Shown here one piece after another: positions 11,170 to 20,347 of a stretch of DNA of 53,232 bases. A program made the position numbers and the translations under genes. Under the pieces are notes generated by a model. That model saw only the letters and a list, made by a program, of their open reading frames with translations. It had not been told where the DNA came from and searched no databases. Within the stretch, counting starts at the first letter, position 1, and each line of letters starts with the position of its first letter. Location of the stretch: NCBI GenBank assembly GCA_032718475.1, contig JAUCBJ010006437.1, positions 1 to 53,232 on the forward strand. Reading direction: 5' to 3'. This DNA comes from Nemertoderma westbladi. Lineage: Eukaryota; Xenacoelomorpha; Nemertodermatida; Nemertodermatidae.

Positions 11170-13001
11170 TTAAAAAGAGTAAAGCTTATTATGGAGTCGG
11201 GAAGCTTTTACACTCTTTGGCCGAACATCATTGATGAGACTAGCAATAAAGTCGGAGACGTCATCCAGGAACTCGAAGTTCATGGCGAATATTAGTGCCA
11301 GTAGATAAAGGAACGCTTCATCAAGAGTGGGAATCACCTTGCTGACAATACTCTCCTCCATAGTAACAATCGCAGCCTCCATCTTTCTCTCATCCGGTTG
11401 AACCATTACTATAATGAAGTACGGCAAATCCCCTGTTCCGGTACTCACTTCAACCGCAGAAATATTCTCCAACTCATCACCAGAATCATCTCCATGGGCA
11501 AGCTCACCCTGTCCCTCCTCAATACCATGGGGATTAATCACATCCTCCTAAAATATATTATGAGTTTACAGTATATTTAATGTATTATCATCATCATGGT
11601 TAACCAAAGTTACGAAATATTGATCACAAACATTTTCATATTGCAACAAAAAATTATAAAATGGTACGAATTTAATTTTAAGTAATAAAGTAATGAATTT
11701 AATATTTCATTAAAGGCTGGATAGGCCATGAACAGTTCATTAAAATAATAATAGTTATAATAATTAATAATTTGTGATGTAAATCATAACGGTGTATTAT
11801 ATAAATGAAATATATAATAGCGGTATTTTAAATAAATATAATACAAGTAATATAAATATATACTGAAATCCAGTCGTAAAAACAAAGGCTAACTTACCAC
11901 ATTCTTAACAATGATACAGGCTGGTTCACTAAAGAACATCGACAGACCCATCAATACCTTAACTCTCTGCGAACATTTATCCTCCCATTTCTCGCACTGG
12001 GAAACGATATTAGGCACAGATTCCCGCCTGCTCTTTGGTGAAGTTTCTTTGAATATCTTCAGTATATTGATTAAGTGGAAATCAACCAATGCCCAGTCCA
12101 GGTTATTGTTTGTAAGCAGTTTAAATTCTTGCTTGGCCTAAAATAAATTTTATTATATAAGAATGTATGTAATGAAATAAAATGAAACAATATACTGGAA
12201 ACGCACAAATTCCCACTAATTTTAATCTAATATATAAATAATTTTATTCTTAAATAATTTATTTTTCGCTCGAATATACCCAACAATCGTGAGAAAGGGC
12301 GTACTTTACTTTCTTCTTTTACTTAGTTACTTTTTTCTTCTTCTTTGGTTCTACTTTTTTCCCATGTAATAAATAATTCTAAATATATACAAGAAAGTAA
12401 TTAGGCCTATAGAAATAAATGTTTATAATAGTCCTAAACTGTATATAAATATAATTAGATAAATGTCCCAGAATATAGTGTTGTAATTCAGTGACACCCC
12501 CCCCCCCCCCCCCCCTTTATTTGTCTACAAATCTTAATGAGATTGCAAGAAATTTGAAACAGAGCTAGTTTCATCTCCCTCCTCCTCTGTGGGTGTGTCA
12601 GAATTTTTTTGCTTTCAATCTTTAGCTACAAGCGTTTAAAAAAAGTGTCTCCGTCGATATTGTACCAGTCGTACTGCAATTATTCTTCCAGATTTGTAGA
12701 ACAATTAGGGGGGGGGGGGGGGGGGGGGGGGGCTCGTGTAATTGAATTACGACACTATATTCGGGGTTATGGTGTATATTACTGTATTAATGTTATGATC
12801 CCTATTAAACTATGAAAATTAAATAATTATTTAGCCAGAAACCCTGAAAGCATATAGTTTAATTATCATACTAACCACGGGAATTTCAACCAAAGATGAC
12901 CACTTTCTAAGAATCTCCACAACAATGTTGTTCCCAGCCACAACGTACTGGCGGTGCATAGACAAAGTCGACTTAAATTCAGCCAAAAGCTGGGTCCAGT
13001 C
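11170..13001 (-). CDS. Three-exon gene fragment carried by the transposon, unknown family
   Basis: Minus strand, three exons, all phase 0: 13001-12876 (42 codons), 12137-11898 (80 codons), 11547-11170 (125 codons plus TAA). Boundaries: acceptor CTGCAG before exon 1; donor GTTAGT after it; acceptor TTTTAG and donor GTAAGT around exon 2; acceptor TTTTAG before exon 3. The joined frame gives 247 aa without a stop. Exon 3 ends in a hydrophobic segment (FLYLLALIFAMNFEF) then DFIASLINDV. This reminds me of the C-terminus of SAMD3-like or transposon-associated proteins in fishes and invertebrates, but I cannot confirm it. No start codon or 5' exon is evident: an in-frame TGA lies 9 nt before exon 1, and the transposon end is only ~440 bp upstream. 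So it is a 5'-truncated captured gene piece, or the element's own accessory gene with unresolved 5' exons. Homopolymer runs sit in the first intron. Confidence 0.6.
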
Positions 13002-13444
13002 CTGCAGTCGTCAGCAGTTTTTGGATCAACAGATTGTAAGCAAGTTGCAGTTCCAACTTCAGTTGATACGGTGACAGTCGGTTCTGGCAAAAAGTTGACG
13101 ACTCCACTCCATTGCTTTCTTATTCCCCTTATGACTTATGAGTATCCCCTTTACGTTTTCCGACAGACTAAAAAATCCAAACACAATAATGTTATGGTCA
13201 AAGTGATAACTAATTGTTGCCTTCAAACTGCATAATATTTTTAAGGTGAAAATTGGAAGTCGGATTTCACCATAAAGTATTTAAGATTAAAATTAAGGGG
13301 GTAATTCAATTTCACCATAAATTATTTATGAATTTACTTAACCATAAAGATGTCAAGGTGAAAACTTTATAAAGGCGGTGAAATTCATTACACCTTGAAA
13401 AGCCACAACATTGTTGGTGTCAATTCATGACACCTGTTTACAGT

Positions 13445-13506
13445 GTGCAGCACTATATTATTTCTCACTCTTACTCGTATATCGGTATGCTTACGATATC
13501 ATTATA
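13445..13506 (+). repeat. 3' LTR, right part
   Basis: Starts with the duplicated GTGC and then gives LTR bases 286-343, ending CATTATA and followed by the GACTG duplication. One G-to-A change at the first base after the target site relative to the 5' LTR. Confidence 0.92.
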
Positions 13507-13511
13507 GACTG

Positions 13512-13709
13512 TGAACTTTCTTTTGCCATTTAACAATCTGAAACACCTATTTAATATTCGCAATAATTTTTATTGTCCGTTTAAATCCTTTTTTTGTCCT
13601 TTTTTTTTTATTTTTTATGTCCTCCAAAAATCTAATGTTAGGTTCTATGCTACCGGTTTCTCTACTGCTGTTCTCTCAGGCTATCAGTACCGGTATTAGT
13701 ATACAGTAT
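13512..13709. other. Flank between Gypsy and LINE micro-insertion
   Basis: T-rich sequence without features; 13697-13709 is the left copy of the 13-bp duplication described for 13710-13781. Confidence 0.4.
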
Positions 13710-13781
13710 TTTGTTGACAAGCCGGCACAGCATTCTTAAAAATGCAGCTGCAATGCAGCATGCCGATCCTAGTAGTAGTAG
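13710..13781 (+). mobile_element. 72-bp LINE 3'-tail insertion with target duplication
   Basis: Matches the 3' end of the LINE at 53053-53124 almost base for base: GACAAGCCGGCACAGCATTC, a GCAGCTGC hairpin region, CATGCCGATCC, then (TAG)n. It is flanked by the 13-bp direct repeat TAGTATACAGTAT (13697-13709 and 13782-13794). It is therefore a severely 5'-truncated retrotransposition product, or a small parasite using the LINE tail. Confidence 0.85.
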
Positions 13782-13879
13782 TAGTATACAGTATATAGCA
13801 CTATTTTGCTATATTGTATGTACAGATGTAGGTATAAAGCAGGCATTTCTGTATTTTTGTACCGGTGTCACAAGGAAAT

Positions 13880-14030
13880 CAGCCCCCCCTAGAATATGCC
13901 CCCCGGGGCATTATTTCCTAGGATATTATGTCCCCCCGGGCAATTTTTCCTAGGAAATTTAGCCCGGGGGGGCATTTTCTCCTTAGGAAATAATGCCTCC
14001 CCTCAGGAAAATTAGCCCCCCTCAAAAGTC
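13880..14030. repeat. Foldback of CCCCCCGGG and TTTCCTAGGAAA words
   Basis: Alternating GCCCCCC, CCCGGGG and TTTCCTAGGAAA blocks make many short overlapping inverted repeats. A related block lies at 16185-16305. Non-coding; the element boundaries are not clear here. Confidence 0.55.
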
Positions 14031-14203
14031 TGAAAACTGGTACGATACCGGTCTGCTGGTAGCCACTTTTAATCTACCAACTGCAGAACTTGTAATAGTT
14101 GGAAGAATAGTACGGTACCGGTCTGCCGGTAGGTAAGCAGGTAAGGCAGTAAGGGATGTAGAACAGCATACTGAAGTATCTAAGTCAGTAGGCTACTGTA
14201 GTA

Positions 14204-15734
14204 CAGTCCCAATCCCAATAAACATTAACTTGGTCATTTTGGCGGCCAAAATTACCAAAATGGCCAAGTAAAAACTGCGGTATTCATGAAAGGAACTGCT
14301 GAGGCACGTTGGCTTGTCAATCACAGCCAGTGAATACAGGCTGACTGTAAGTAAAGCCCAGCATGTTGGCGCTGAGGTAGAGTTCTGTGGTAGAGTTCTC
14401 TCTACCTTTAGGTAGAGAGAAAGGCTGCAGTGTAGTAATGGCTGGACTCGCCACTGTAGTAAACATGCCTGTAAGAGTGCAGTGTGAGGCGCCCTAACTT
14501 AGTATTTTCTACATATTTTTTACTAATCTAATAATTAACACACCTTTACCTGTCACTTAGGTTACAAGCAGTGAGCTAGCACTTGCAGCGTAATAAGTAA
14601 TTAATTATTTACTTTTATTCTATTCGATTGGTAATAAAAATAACAAGTTCATATATTTAATTTGTAAAAATTCTTTAAAATATGAGAAAAGTACTTTACA
14701 TAGATTTTTCTTTATTTAGCTGTTTAGTACGCTATAATATAAATGCTCTCATAAATACAGTTAGGGGGGGGGGGGGGGGGGGGGGACTGGACGCAATAAA
14801 AATTCATCACTCTCCAGGGGAGATTTGACGTAAATAACAGATGATTACTCTCAAAAATAACACTGTAATGTTCATTTATGTTTAATTTATTGTTTTGGTT
14901 AAAATAACGTGCCACTATAACCTGCTCCTTTCCCTAAATTGAGAATTTAACAATGAGGCGGGATATTAATTTGCCAAGGCGAGTTTTGCGTCCAGTTCCC
15001 CCCCCCCCCCCCCCCCTGTCTCGATAAATAATAATTACATCATCATCAATTCACCCAAATATGCCGACTCTGTTGACTGTTAGCACAGAGCCAGAGCCTG
15101 ATATTATAATGTTTTTAGTTACTATCGCCCTCGAATTTAGACCCAGCTACTAGAAATAGGCCGCGCCGTCTAATCTGAATTTCATCAGTATACCGAACTC
15201 GTTCGAGACTGAGTGTCGCTATTTAATAGCTACCTCTCGCCCTGTGACAGACCCAGCTTCTAACTATAAAACTATAATTAGGACGCCTTCATACAGAACA
15301 CGTTGCCATTTCATTTCACTGAAGCTACACAAAGGAAAAGGTGAGAAATGATTATCTAATAATAACACACAAAATCCGATTATTATACATACTCCTCCTT
15401 TTAACAAAGCCGCATTAAACTAACTCCCTTATTACGTATTAGCCTGTGCTGTATCAATGCCTCAGTGGTTGTTCTTTACTACAACTGAAAGGCCCGACTC
15501 AGCTCCAGGTAAGTTAACAATCTGTCAATAATAAAAATGAAAGCGAGCCGACATTTAGACAGAGCAGCCAAATGGATATCCAAGGAGACGGGCTGTCTGG
15601 ACTTGACTGATTCGAGTTAAATTGCTTCGCCAAAACGACCAAGTAGCCCATAGGAATACACTACATTTTTTTGGCAATTTTGGTCATTTTGGCCGCCAAA
15701 ACGACCAAGTTAATGTTTATTGGGATTGGGACTG
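14204..15734. mobile_element. Tc1/mariner-like non-autonomous element, long TIRs
   Basis: About 60-bp inverted ends with only a few mismatches, starting CAGTCCCAATCCCAATAAAC and containing the internal palindrome TTTTGGCGGCCAAAA. TA flanks both ends (14202-14203 and 15735-15736), the target duplication expected for Tc1/mariner, and CAGT is a common start for that group. 1531 bp, no transposase frame. A G-run MITE (14764-15016) is nested inside, so about 1.28 kb is its own sequence. Confidence 0.75.
14764..15016 (+). mobile_element. G-run MITE (family A), copy 2, best preserved
   Basis: 253 bp, opening with a run of about 22 G then ACTGGACGCAA, and closing TTGCGTCCAGTT then about 19 C. The ends are thus an inverted repeat that includes the homopolymers. 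The core at 14885-14936 (TTTATTGTTTTGGTT, then CCACTATAACCTGCTCCTTT) matches that of copy 1. Non-coding. Confidence 0.75.
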
Positions 15735-15805
15735 TAAGTACTGTTATAACAGCAGTGCGAGTGTGTGGTAATGTGTGGGCGCCGAGCAGCTCCAAGCTTT
15801 TTTAA

Positions 15806-16945
15806 GTCTGTAACCTGCTCCTTTCCCTGATTTGGTAAAGTGATTGTTTATTGTTGTGGTTAGAAAATCCCGCCTCTGTAACCTGCTCCTTTCTCTCAAT
15901 TGGTAATGTTATCGTTTATTGTTTTGGTTAGAAAATCCCGTCTCTGTAACCTGCTCCTTTCCCTGATTTGCTAAAGTGACTGTTTATTGTTTAGGTTAGA
16001 AAATCCCGCCTCTGTAACCTGCTCCTTTTTCTCAATTAGTTAAATGATCGTTTATTGTTTTGGTTAGAAAGGCCTGCCTCTGTAACCTGCTCCTTTCCTT
16101 CATTTGGTAAAGTGACTGTTTATTGTTTTGTATAATTTTTGTAAGTTTTAGTAGTAATAAGTTTTGTTTATTGTATAATTCAGGGGGGGGGCATAATTTC
16201 CTAAGGGGGGGCATTTTTTCCTAGGGAAATTTGCCCGGGGGGGCATTTTTTCCTAGGAAAATATGCCCCCCCGGGCACATTTCCCGGGGGGGGGGCATAT
16301 TTTCCTGTTACACCGGCACCGGTACTGCTGTAGGCCTACTGTGTAGCCTACCATTTAAATACGGTACTGGTAGGCCTACCGGCTGACCGGTTGTTTTGGT
16401 TAGAAAATCTCGCCTCATCTGTTACCTGCTCCTTTGCCTGATTTGGTAAAGTGACTGTTTATTGTTTTGGTTAGAAAATCCCGCCTCTGTAACCTGCCCC
16501 TTTCCCTCAATTAATTAAGTGATCGTTTATTGTTTTGGTTAGGAAATCCCGCCTCTGTAACCTGCTCCTTTCTCCCAATTGGTAATGTTATCGTTTATTG
16601 TTTTGGTTAGAAAATCCCGTCTCTGTAACCTGCTCCTTTCATCCCTGATTTTGTAAAGTGACTGTTTATTGTTTTGGTTAGAAAATCCCGCCTCTGTAAC
16701 CTGCTCCTTTCTCTCAATTGGTAATGTTATCGTTTATTGTTTTGGCTAGACAATACCGTCTCTGTAACCTGCTCCTTTCCCTCAATTAGTTAAAATGATC
16801 GTTTATAGTTTTGGTTAGAAAATCCCGCCTCTGTAACCTGCTCCTTTCTCTGATTTGGTAAAGTGACTGTTTATTGTTTTGGTTAGAAAATCCGGCCTTA
16901 ACCTTGCTCCTTTCCATCAATTGGTAATTGTTTTTGGCTATAAAA
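15806..16945 (+). repeat. Tandem array of the ~70-bp core module
   Basis: About twelve units of TCTGTAACCTGCTCCTTT, a variable linker, GTTTATTGTTTTGGTT and AGAAAATCCCGCC. Linkers fall into types: GATTTGGTAAAGTGACT, CAATTGGTAATGTTATC and CAATTAGTTAAATGATC. They tend to alternate, suggesting a two-unit higher-order period. The array is interrupted at 16131-16390. The same core appears as a single copy inside several inverted-repeat elements elsewhere in the window. No coding potential. Confidence 0.85.
16131..16390. mobile_element. 260-bp insertion in the core array
   Basis: The array word TTGTTTTG is present on both sides (16123-16130 and 16391-16398), as an 8-bp duplication would leave. The insert holds the poly-G/CCTAGG foldback (about 16183-16305) and CACCGG-rich sequence. 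Its own termini are not inverted, so the mechanism is unclear. Confidence 0.5.
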
Positions 16946-18184
16946 TGAGTGTTTTGCTACGTCATGTGGTAATCGCTTATTATCGACAACAACCACAAAC
17001 CATTAAATTTAGAGTCTTTTACCACAGGCGCATATGGAATTCTATCTCATAGTCTATAAATCATGGAATCATGGAATGTTTTGGCACAGGCATAGTGAAA
17101 CCAACTGTCCGACAGACCAGAAATCAACAAATTTTGAATGTTTTGGCATAGCTGCATAGGCATGTTGAAATCAACTGTCTGACAGTCCAGAAATCAGCAG
17201 TCTGACAGTTTGAAGAAATACATTCATAAAAAGTCATTAAAAGGACAACAAAAGTCATTAAAAGGACAACAAAAGTCATTATGCACAATTCGTAAAAAAA
17301 GGAGGACAAAAAAAGTCAAATAAAAGGACATAAAAAATCACTGCCTTTAATATTTATACACATGGTGACCGTCAGACCGTAATGGGCTTCAACACTTACC
17401 AGACGCTGTCAGCCGGTACACAGTACTGCAGTACGGTATATACTGATATAGGTTAACATTTGCAGAACTATCCCTGTATCTTACAGGTTACTGCAGTACT
17501 GCAGTAGGCCTACTGGGCTCTGGAGCTACCGCAACGCACAGACGCATGTACAGATGTAGGGTAGGCCTATGTCTGTCTGTATGTAGGGTCTACCTACTGT
17601 ACCTTAACCCTGTCAGCCTAGCACTGACTTCAAACTTAGGCCTAGATCTAGAACACAACTGTACCACTACCGGCTGACAGGTATTTCAGTCAGTCAGTGG
17701 TACTGTAGTAGGCCTACCTACCGGTACGAAGTACTGAAGCCGTACTCTGTACTGCCAAGTCAATGTGTACCAGTAACAAGCCTACCAGCCTACTGAAATT
17801 CATAAGTCTGTAAGTAGGGCACGTTGTCATCATAATATTTTCTCATCATCCTACAGTCCTAATAATGAATTAGGCCTAGATAATAAGTCCAGCTTCCGAA
17901 CTATGCAACAAAACGCTGAAACGGATATTTTTATCAGCAGTCAGCACACAAGCATAATCTGATAATAATAGGGGCTAACCAACAGCCAGACAGCATACTG
18001 CATAAGTCAGTAAGTAGGGCTACTGAATTACATGAACGCAATTGACTTAAGGGCATAGGCCTACAATCTGACAATTAATACAAATCGGCATTTTTTCATC
18101 AATTTACAAAATATACTGAAATATTGGCCTACTGATAAAGCAATATAGGCCTATAGGTAATCTCTTTAGCGCATAGATTAAAGC
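16946..18184. other. No gene seen; short local repeats
   Basis: 17080-17215 holds two related blocks around GAATGTTTTGGCA and CAACTGTC-GACAG. 17220-17330 repeats AAAGTCATTAAAAGGACAAC three times in decaying form. The rest is non-coding with many GTAGGCCTAC-type words. The last part may be the 5' UTR of the ORF at 18185. Confidence 0.4.
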
Positions 18185-19771
18185 ATGAGTAATCCACCCA
18201 GTGAGTCAAATCCAGTCTTGTCAGGTGACGGTGATGATGTTGTTGGTCATGCTCAAACTATGGATGATCTTGATCCTAGTGTTCCTGTAGCTGACATCAT
18301 AGACTCCGTTGAAAGTGATGCAATACCAATAAAAGTTGAGTCTCAAAGCGAGAAGGATCAGGCAATTCTAGACCTTCAGAATCAGGTAATGGCTTTGCAA
18401 AAGATGCTGGAAAAAGGAGAGGATCAGATCAGTGGAACATTGGCAATTAAGGCAGAAGAAACTCAAATTAAGAAACCTGCAGTTCAGAAGTTGAATTTAT
18501 TTGGGTACGATTGCCCATTTGGCTATCGATGGGAAATAATAGCTGGTAATGGTCTTACGGTTTTGGGCATAGACAAGTTGATGCGTATGGAAAAGGCAAG
18601 TTTCTTGGGGAAGTCGGTTGATGAACTCGATGCTTTTCGATTCATGGATTCCAAGCGCAGCCAAATATATCTAACGAAATGCGAAGATGAAAGTAAGGAA
18701 AAGGCTAGGGAGTGGGACACGAAAAAGCTTGATATATGGAAAAATGCAATGCGCAACTTAGTTGAAAGTCGAGTAGATTTGTCTGAGCTTCTTGTTGGCA
18801 CAGAAAACGATGAGCTGAATATAACCGGGAGTGATAATATTGTTGCAGCTGGGAAGGGCGATACCAAGGAAAAGGCGGTTGAGAAAAAGGGCGTTGGGAG
18901 CCAAAAGGGTTTGTTTCTAATGGAATTGCGTGATGAGCTTGCATTAAAGATGGGCGAGGATGCGGTCAAGGAGATTCTTGAGAAGAGAAAAGAGGTTTTG
19001 AAAATGTTAAGGGAATATGTGTGGTTACATCGACCAACGGCTCAAGTTAACAGCGGGAACAGGCCAATAGCAGGGTCTAGAAGCACAAGAGGGTCGGAAA
19101 GCAACAGGAGTGGTGGGCAGTCCTATCAGCGATCCCGAGGCGCAGGCCATGCCTCCAGACCAGATCGATCTCGATCCCCACTTCGCAATGAGCACCGAGC
19201 CGACCATAGAGTTATATTTATCTCTGATGATGTTTGTGGAAATCTTAAACCGGTTGTAGAGGAGCAAATGCCTGGCATAGTTTGTTACGATACTTCCGAT
19301 ATCGGGCGGAATCTGGCAATGGGCGACTTTTCCAGCGTTATATGGAATTATGTGAGAGGGAATGAGGATATTGTTATTCTCATGTGTGGCAACCACAGTC
19401 AGCATCTTGCAGAAGAGCAGGTTCTACATCTAGCGAGGGTTTTGTTGCAGGATGTTCGCAATATAAATACTCATGCACGAATAATATTTTGCGGTTTTTT
19501 TGTGAGGATCGGTGACCCCAATACCCCACCCTTTACCACGCAAGGCCTCAACCAGTGTCTGTACACGGCATTACAGCAGCACAATGTGGAGCTTGGGGAT
19601 AACGCCTCATTTTGCGACCCCAACAAGTCAGTTGTAAGGCACGAGAATACAGCCAAGTCATTCGCTCCTAACGGTGTCCATATTAACGATTTTGGCAGGT
19701 ACCAATTGGGCAGTAAGTTTGTTTGGCGTTTTAAAAACATTTTAAGAGAAAAGCGAGGTTTTAAAAAGTGA
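18185..19771 (+). CDS. 528-aa single-exon ORF with degenerate SGNH/GDSL-like C-terminus
   Basis: Intact frame from an ATG to TGA. Residues about 58-80 look like a coiled coil (LQNQVMALQKML). About 296-340 is Ser/Arg/Gly-rich and basic, plausible for RNA binding. From about 340 the order fits an SGNH hydrolase: a strand VIFISDD at block I, IVILMCGNHSQHL at block III, a LARVLLQDVRNI helix, a RIIFCGFFVR strand, then APNGVHINDFG at block V. In active enzymes block I has Gly-Asp-Ser and block V Asp-x-x-His; here these read Ser-Asp-Asp and Asn-x-x-His, so the Ser and Asp are missing. SGNH-type domains are known in accessory ORFs of some retrotransposons (CR1 ORF1, Ngaro/DIRS-like). No reverse transcriptase or recombinase lies beside it. 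It may be a solo retroelement ORF or a co-opted one. Confidence 0.6.
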   Translation: MSNPPSESNPVLSGDGDDVVGHAQTMDDLDPSVPVADIIDSVESDAIPIKVESQSEKDQAILDLQNQVMALQKMLEKGEDQISGTLAIKAEETQIKKPAVQKLNLFGYDCPFGYRWEIIAGNGLTVLGIDKLMRMEKASFLGKSVDELDAFRFMDSKRSQIYLTKCEDESKEKAREWDTKKLDIWKNAMRNLVESRVDLSELLVGTENDELNITGSDNIVAAGKGDTKEKAVEKKGVGSQKGLFLMELRDELALKMGEDAVKEILEKRKEVLKMLREYVWLHRPTAQVNSGNRPIAGSRSTRGSESNRSGGQSYQRSRGAGHASRPDRSRSPLRNEHRADHRVIFISDDVCGNLKPVVEEQMPGIVCYDTSDIGRNLAMGDFSSVIWNYVRGNEDIVILMCGNHSQHLAEEQVLHLARVLLQDVRNINTHARIIFCGFFVRIGDPNTPPFTTQGLNQCLYTALQQHNVELGDNASFCDPNKSVVRHENTAKSFAPNGVHINDFGRYQLGSKFVWRFKNILREKRGFKK

Positions 19772-20347
19772 AACTGTTTATTACGGTATGAAACAGTTCG
19801 TTCCATGTTCTGTTCATGTTGTAAACTGGTCTGATTTATCTTTCTTTGTTACACTGTAGGGTTGGTTGTAATTGTTACCTTACTATATATATTATATATC
19901 ATTGTAGGCGTTAAAAACTGTTCACTTCATTCAATAGGCCACAGAAAGGACGTCTTTTCTAGATTCAACAATAGCAATATTATTGATGTCAACCGTTATT
20001 GCTAATTTCCTCTGTTATGGTTGAATATTTGAAATTTGTAGAGAAACTCTTAGAAGAAACAGAAGAGAATTTATTGACTACTAGGATTAACCCTTTAACT
20101 TTTTATAATAACGTTTCAAGTATTCATACTTTCCTTTCAACCTTATACAGTTATAGGCCTACAGGACCGAAACATTTTAAATTGATGAACACAGTTGAGT
20201 ACATGGTAGATAACACTATTATATTATATTGTACGATTTAATGATGTTCAGTAATGAATCAATGTTATTTTCTCCGACGTGGACCTTATTGGGTTCTTAA
20301 GCCAGATCGGACCGGGTTAATTTTTTTTGTTTGACATTGATTAGGTA
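19772..20347. other. 3' flank of the SGNH-like ORF; small ORF
   Basis: A 74-codon frame at 20017-20241 (ATG to TAA) begins MVEYLKFVEKLLEETEENLL; it is amphipathic and unrecognised. It could belong to the same element or be chance, and I leave it uncalled. A 20-bp direct repeat, GTAGATAACACTATTATATT, appears near 20207 and again at about 21027, bracketing the inverted-repeat element that follows. Confidence 0.3.

Larger units (their letters stand above)
9969..13444. mobile_element. Nested DNA transposon with gene cargo (CACTA-like ends)
   Basis: The 3.48-kb insert is delimited by comparing the split 3' LTR with the intact 5' LTR. Its ends are inverted: ACTGTAAACAGG at the left and CCTGTTTACAGT at the right. 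Two readings fit: 4-bp duplication GTGC with ACTG termini, or 2-bp duplication TG with CACTG termini (9968-13445). Both subterminal regions (about 250-300 bp) are packed with TTTCACCATAAA and GGTGAAA words in both orientations. Subterminal arrays plus CACT-type ends are known from CACTA/EnSpm elements; the superfamily remains inference. No transposase is visible, so it is non-autonomous. Inside are three exons of a gene on the minus strand and several G or C runs. Confidence 0.85.
4741..13506 (+). mobile_element. Ty3/Gypsy LTR retrotransposon with nested insertion
   Basis: Flanked by the perfect 5-bp target duplication GACTG (4736-4740 and 13507-13511). Both LTRs start TGTATTG and end CATTATA and are 343 bp long once the nested insertion is removed; I count 3 differences between them, which implies a young insertion. 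Order: 5' LTR, primer-binding site, gag-protease ORF, pol ORF (reverse transcriptase, RNase H, integrase), purine tract, 3' LTR. The 3' LTR is interrupted by a 3.48-kb DNA transposon after its base 285. RT before integrase identifies Ty3/Gypsy order. Without the nested element it would be about 5.3 kb. Activity is uncertain because of a frame offset between the ORFs and the disrupted 3' LTR. Confidence 0.95.

Noticed and set aside
12866-13090. 74-codon minus frame overlapping exon 1 of the captured gene
   Set aside because: It is out of frame with the three phase-0 exons and reads past the donor site; the exon frame is more coherent.
4736-13511. Treating the 3' LTR as two solo fragments
   Set aside because: The two parts sum to exactly the 343-bp LTR with matching target duplications, so it is one LTR split by an insertion.
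15806-16945. CRISPR-like array
   Set aside because: Units are ~70 bp with no unique spacers and belong to an animal genome; it is a tandem repeat of the core module.
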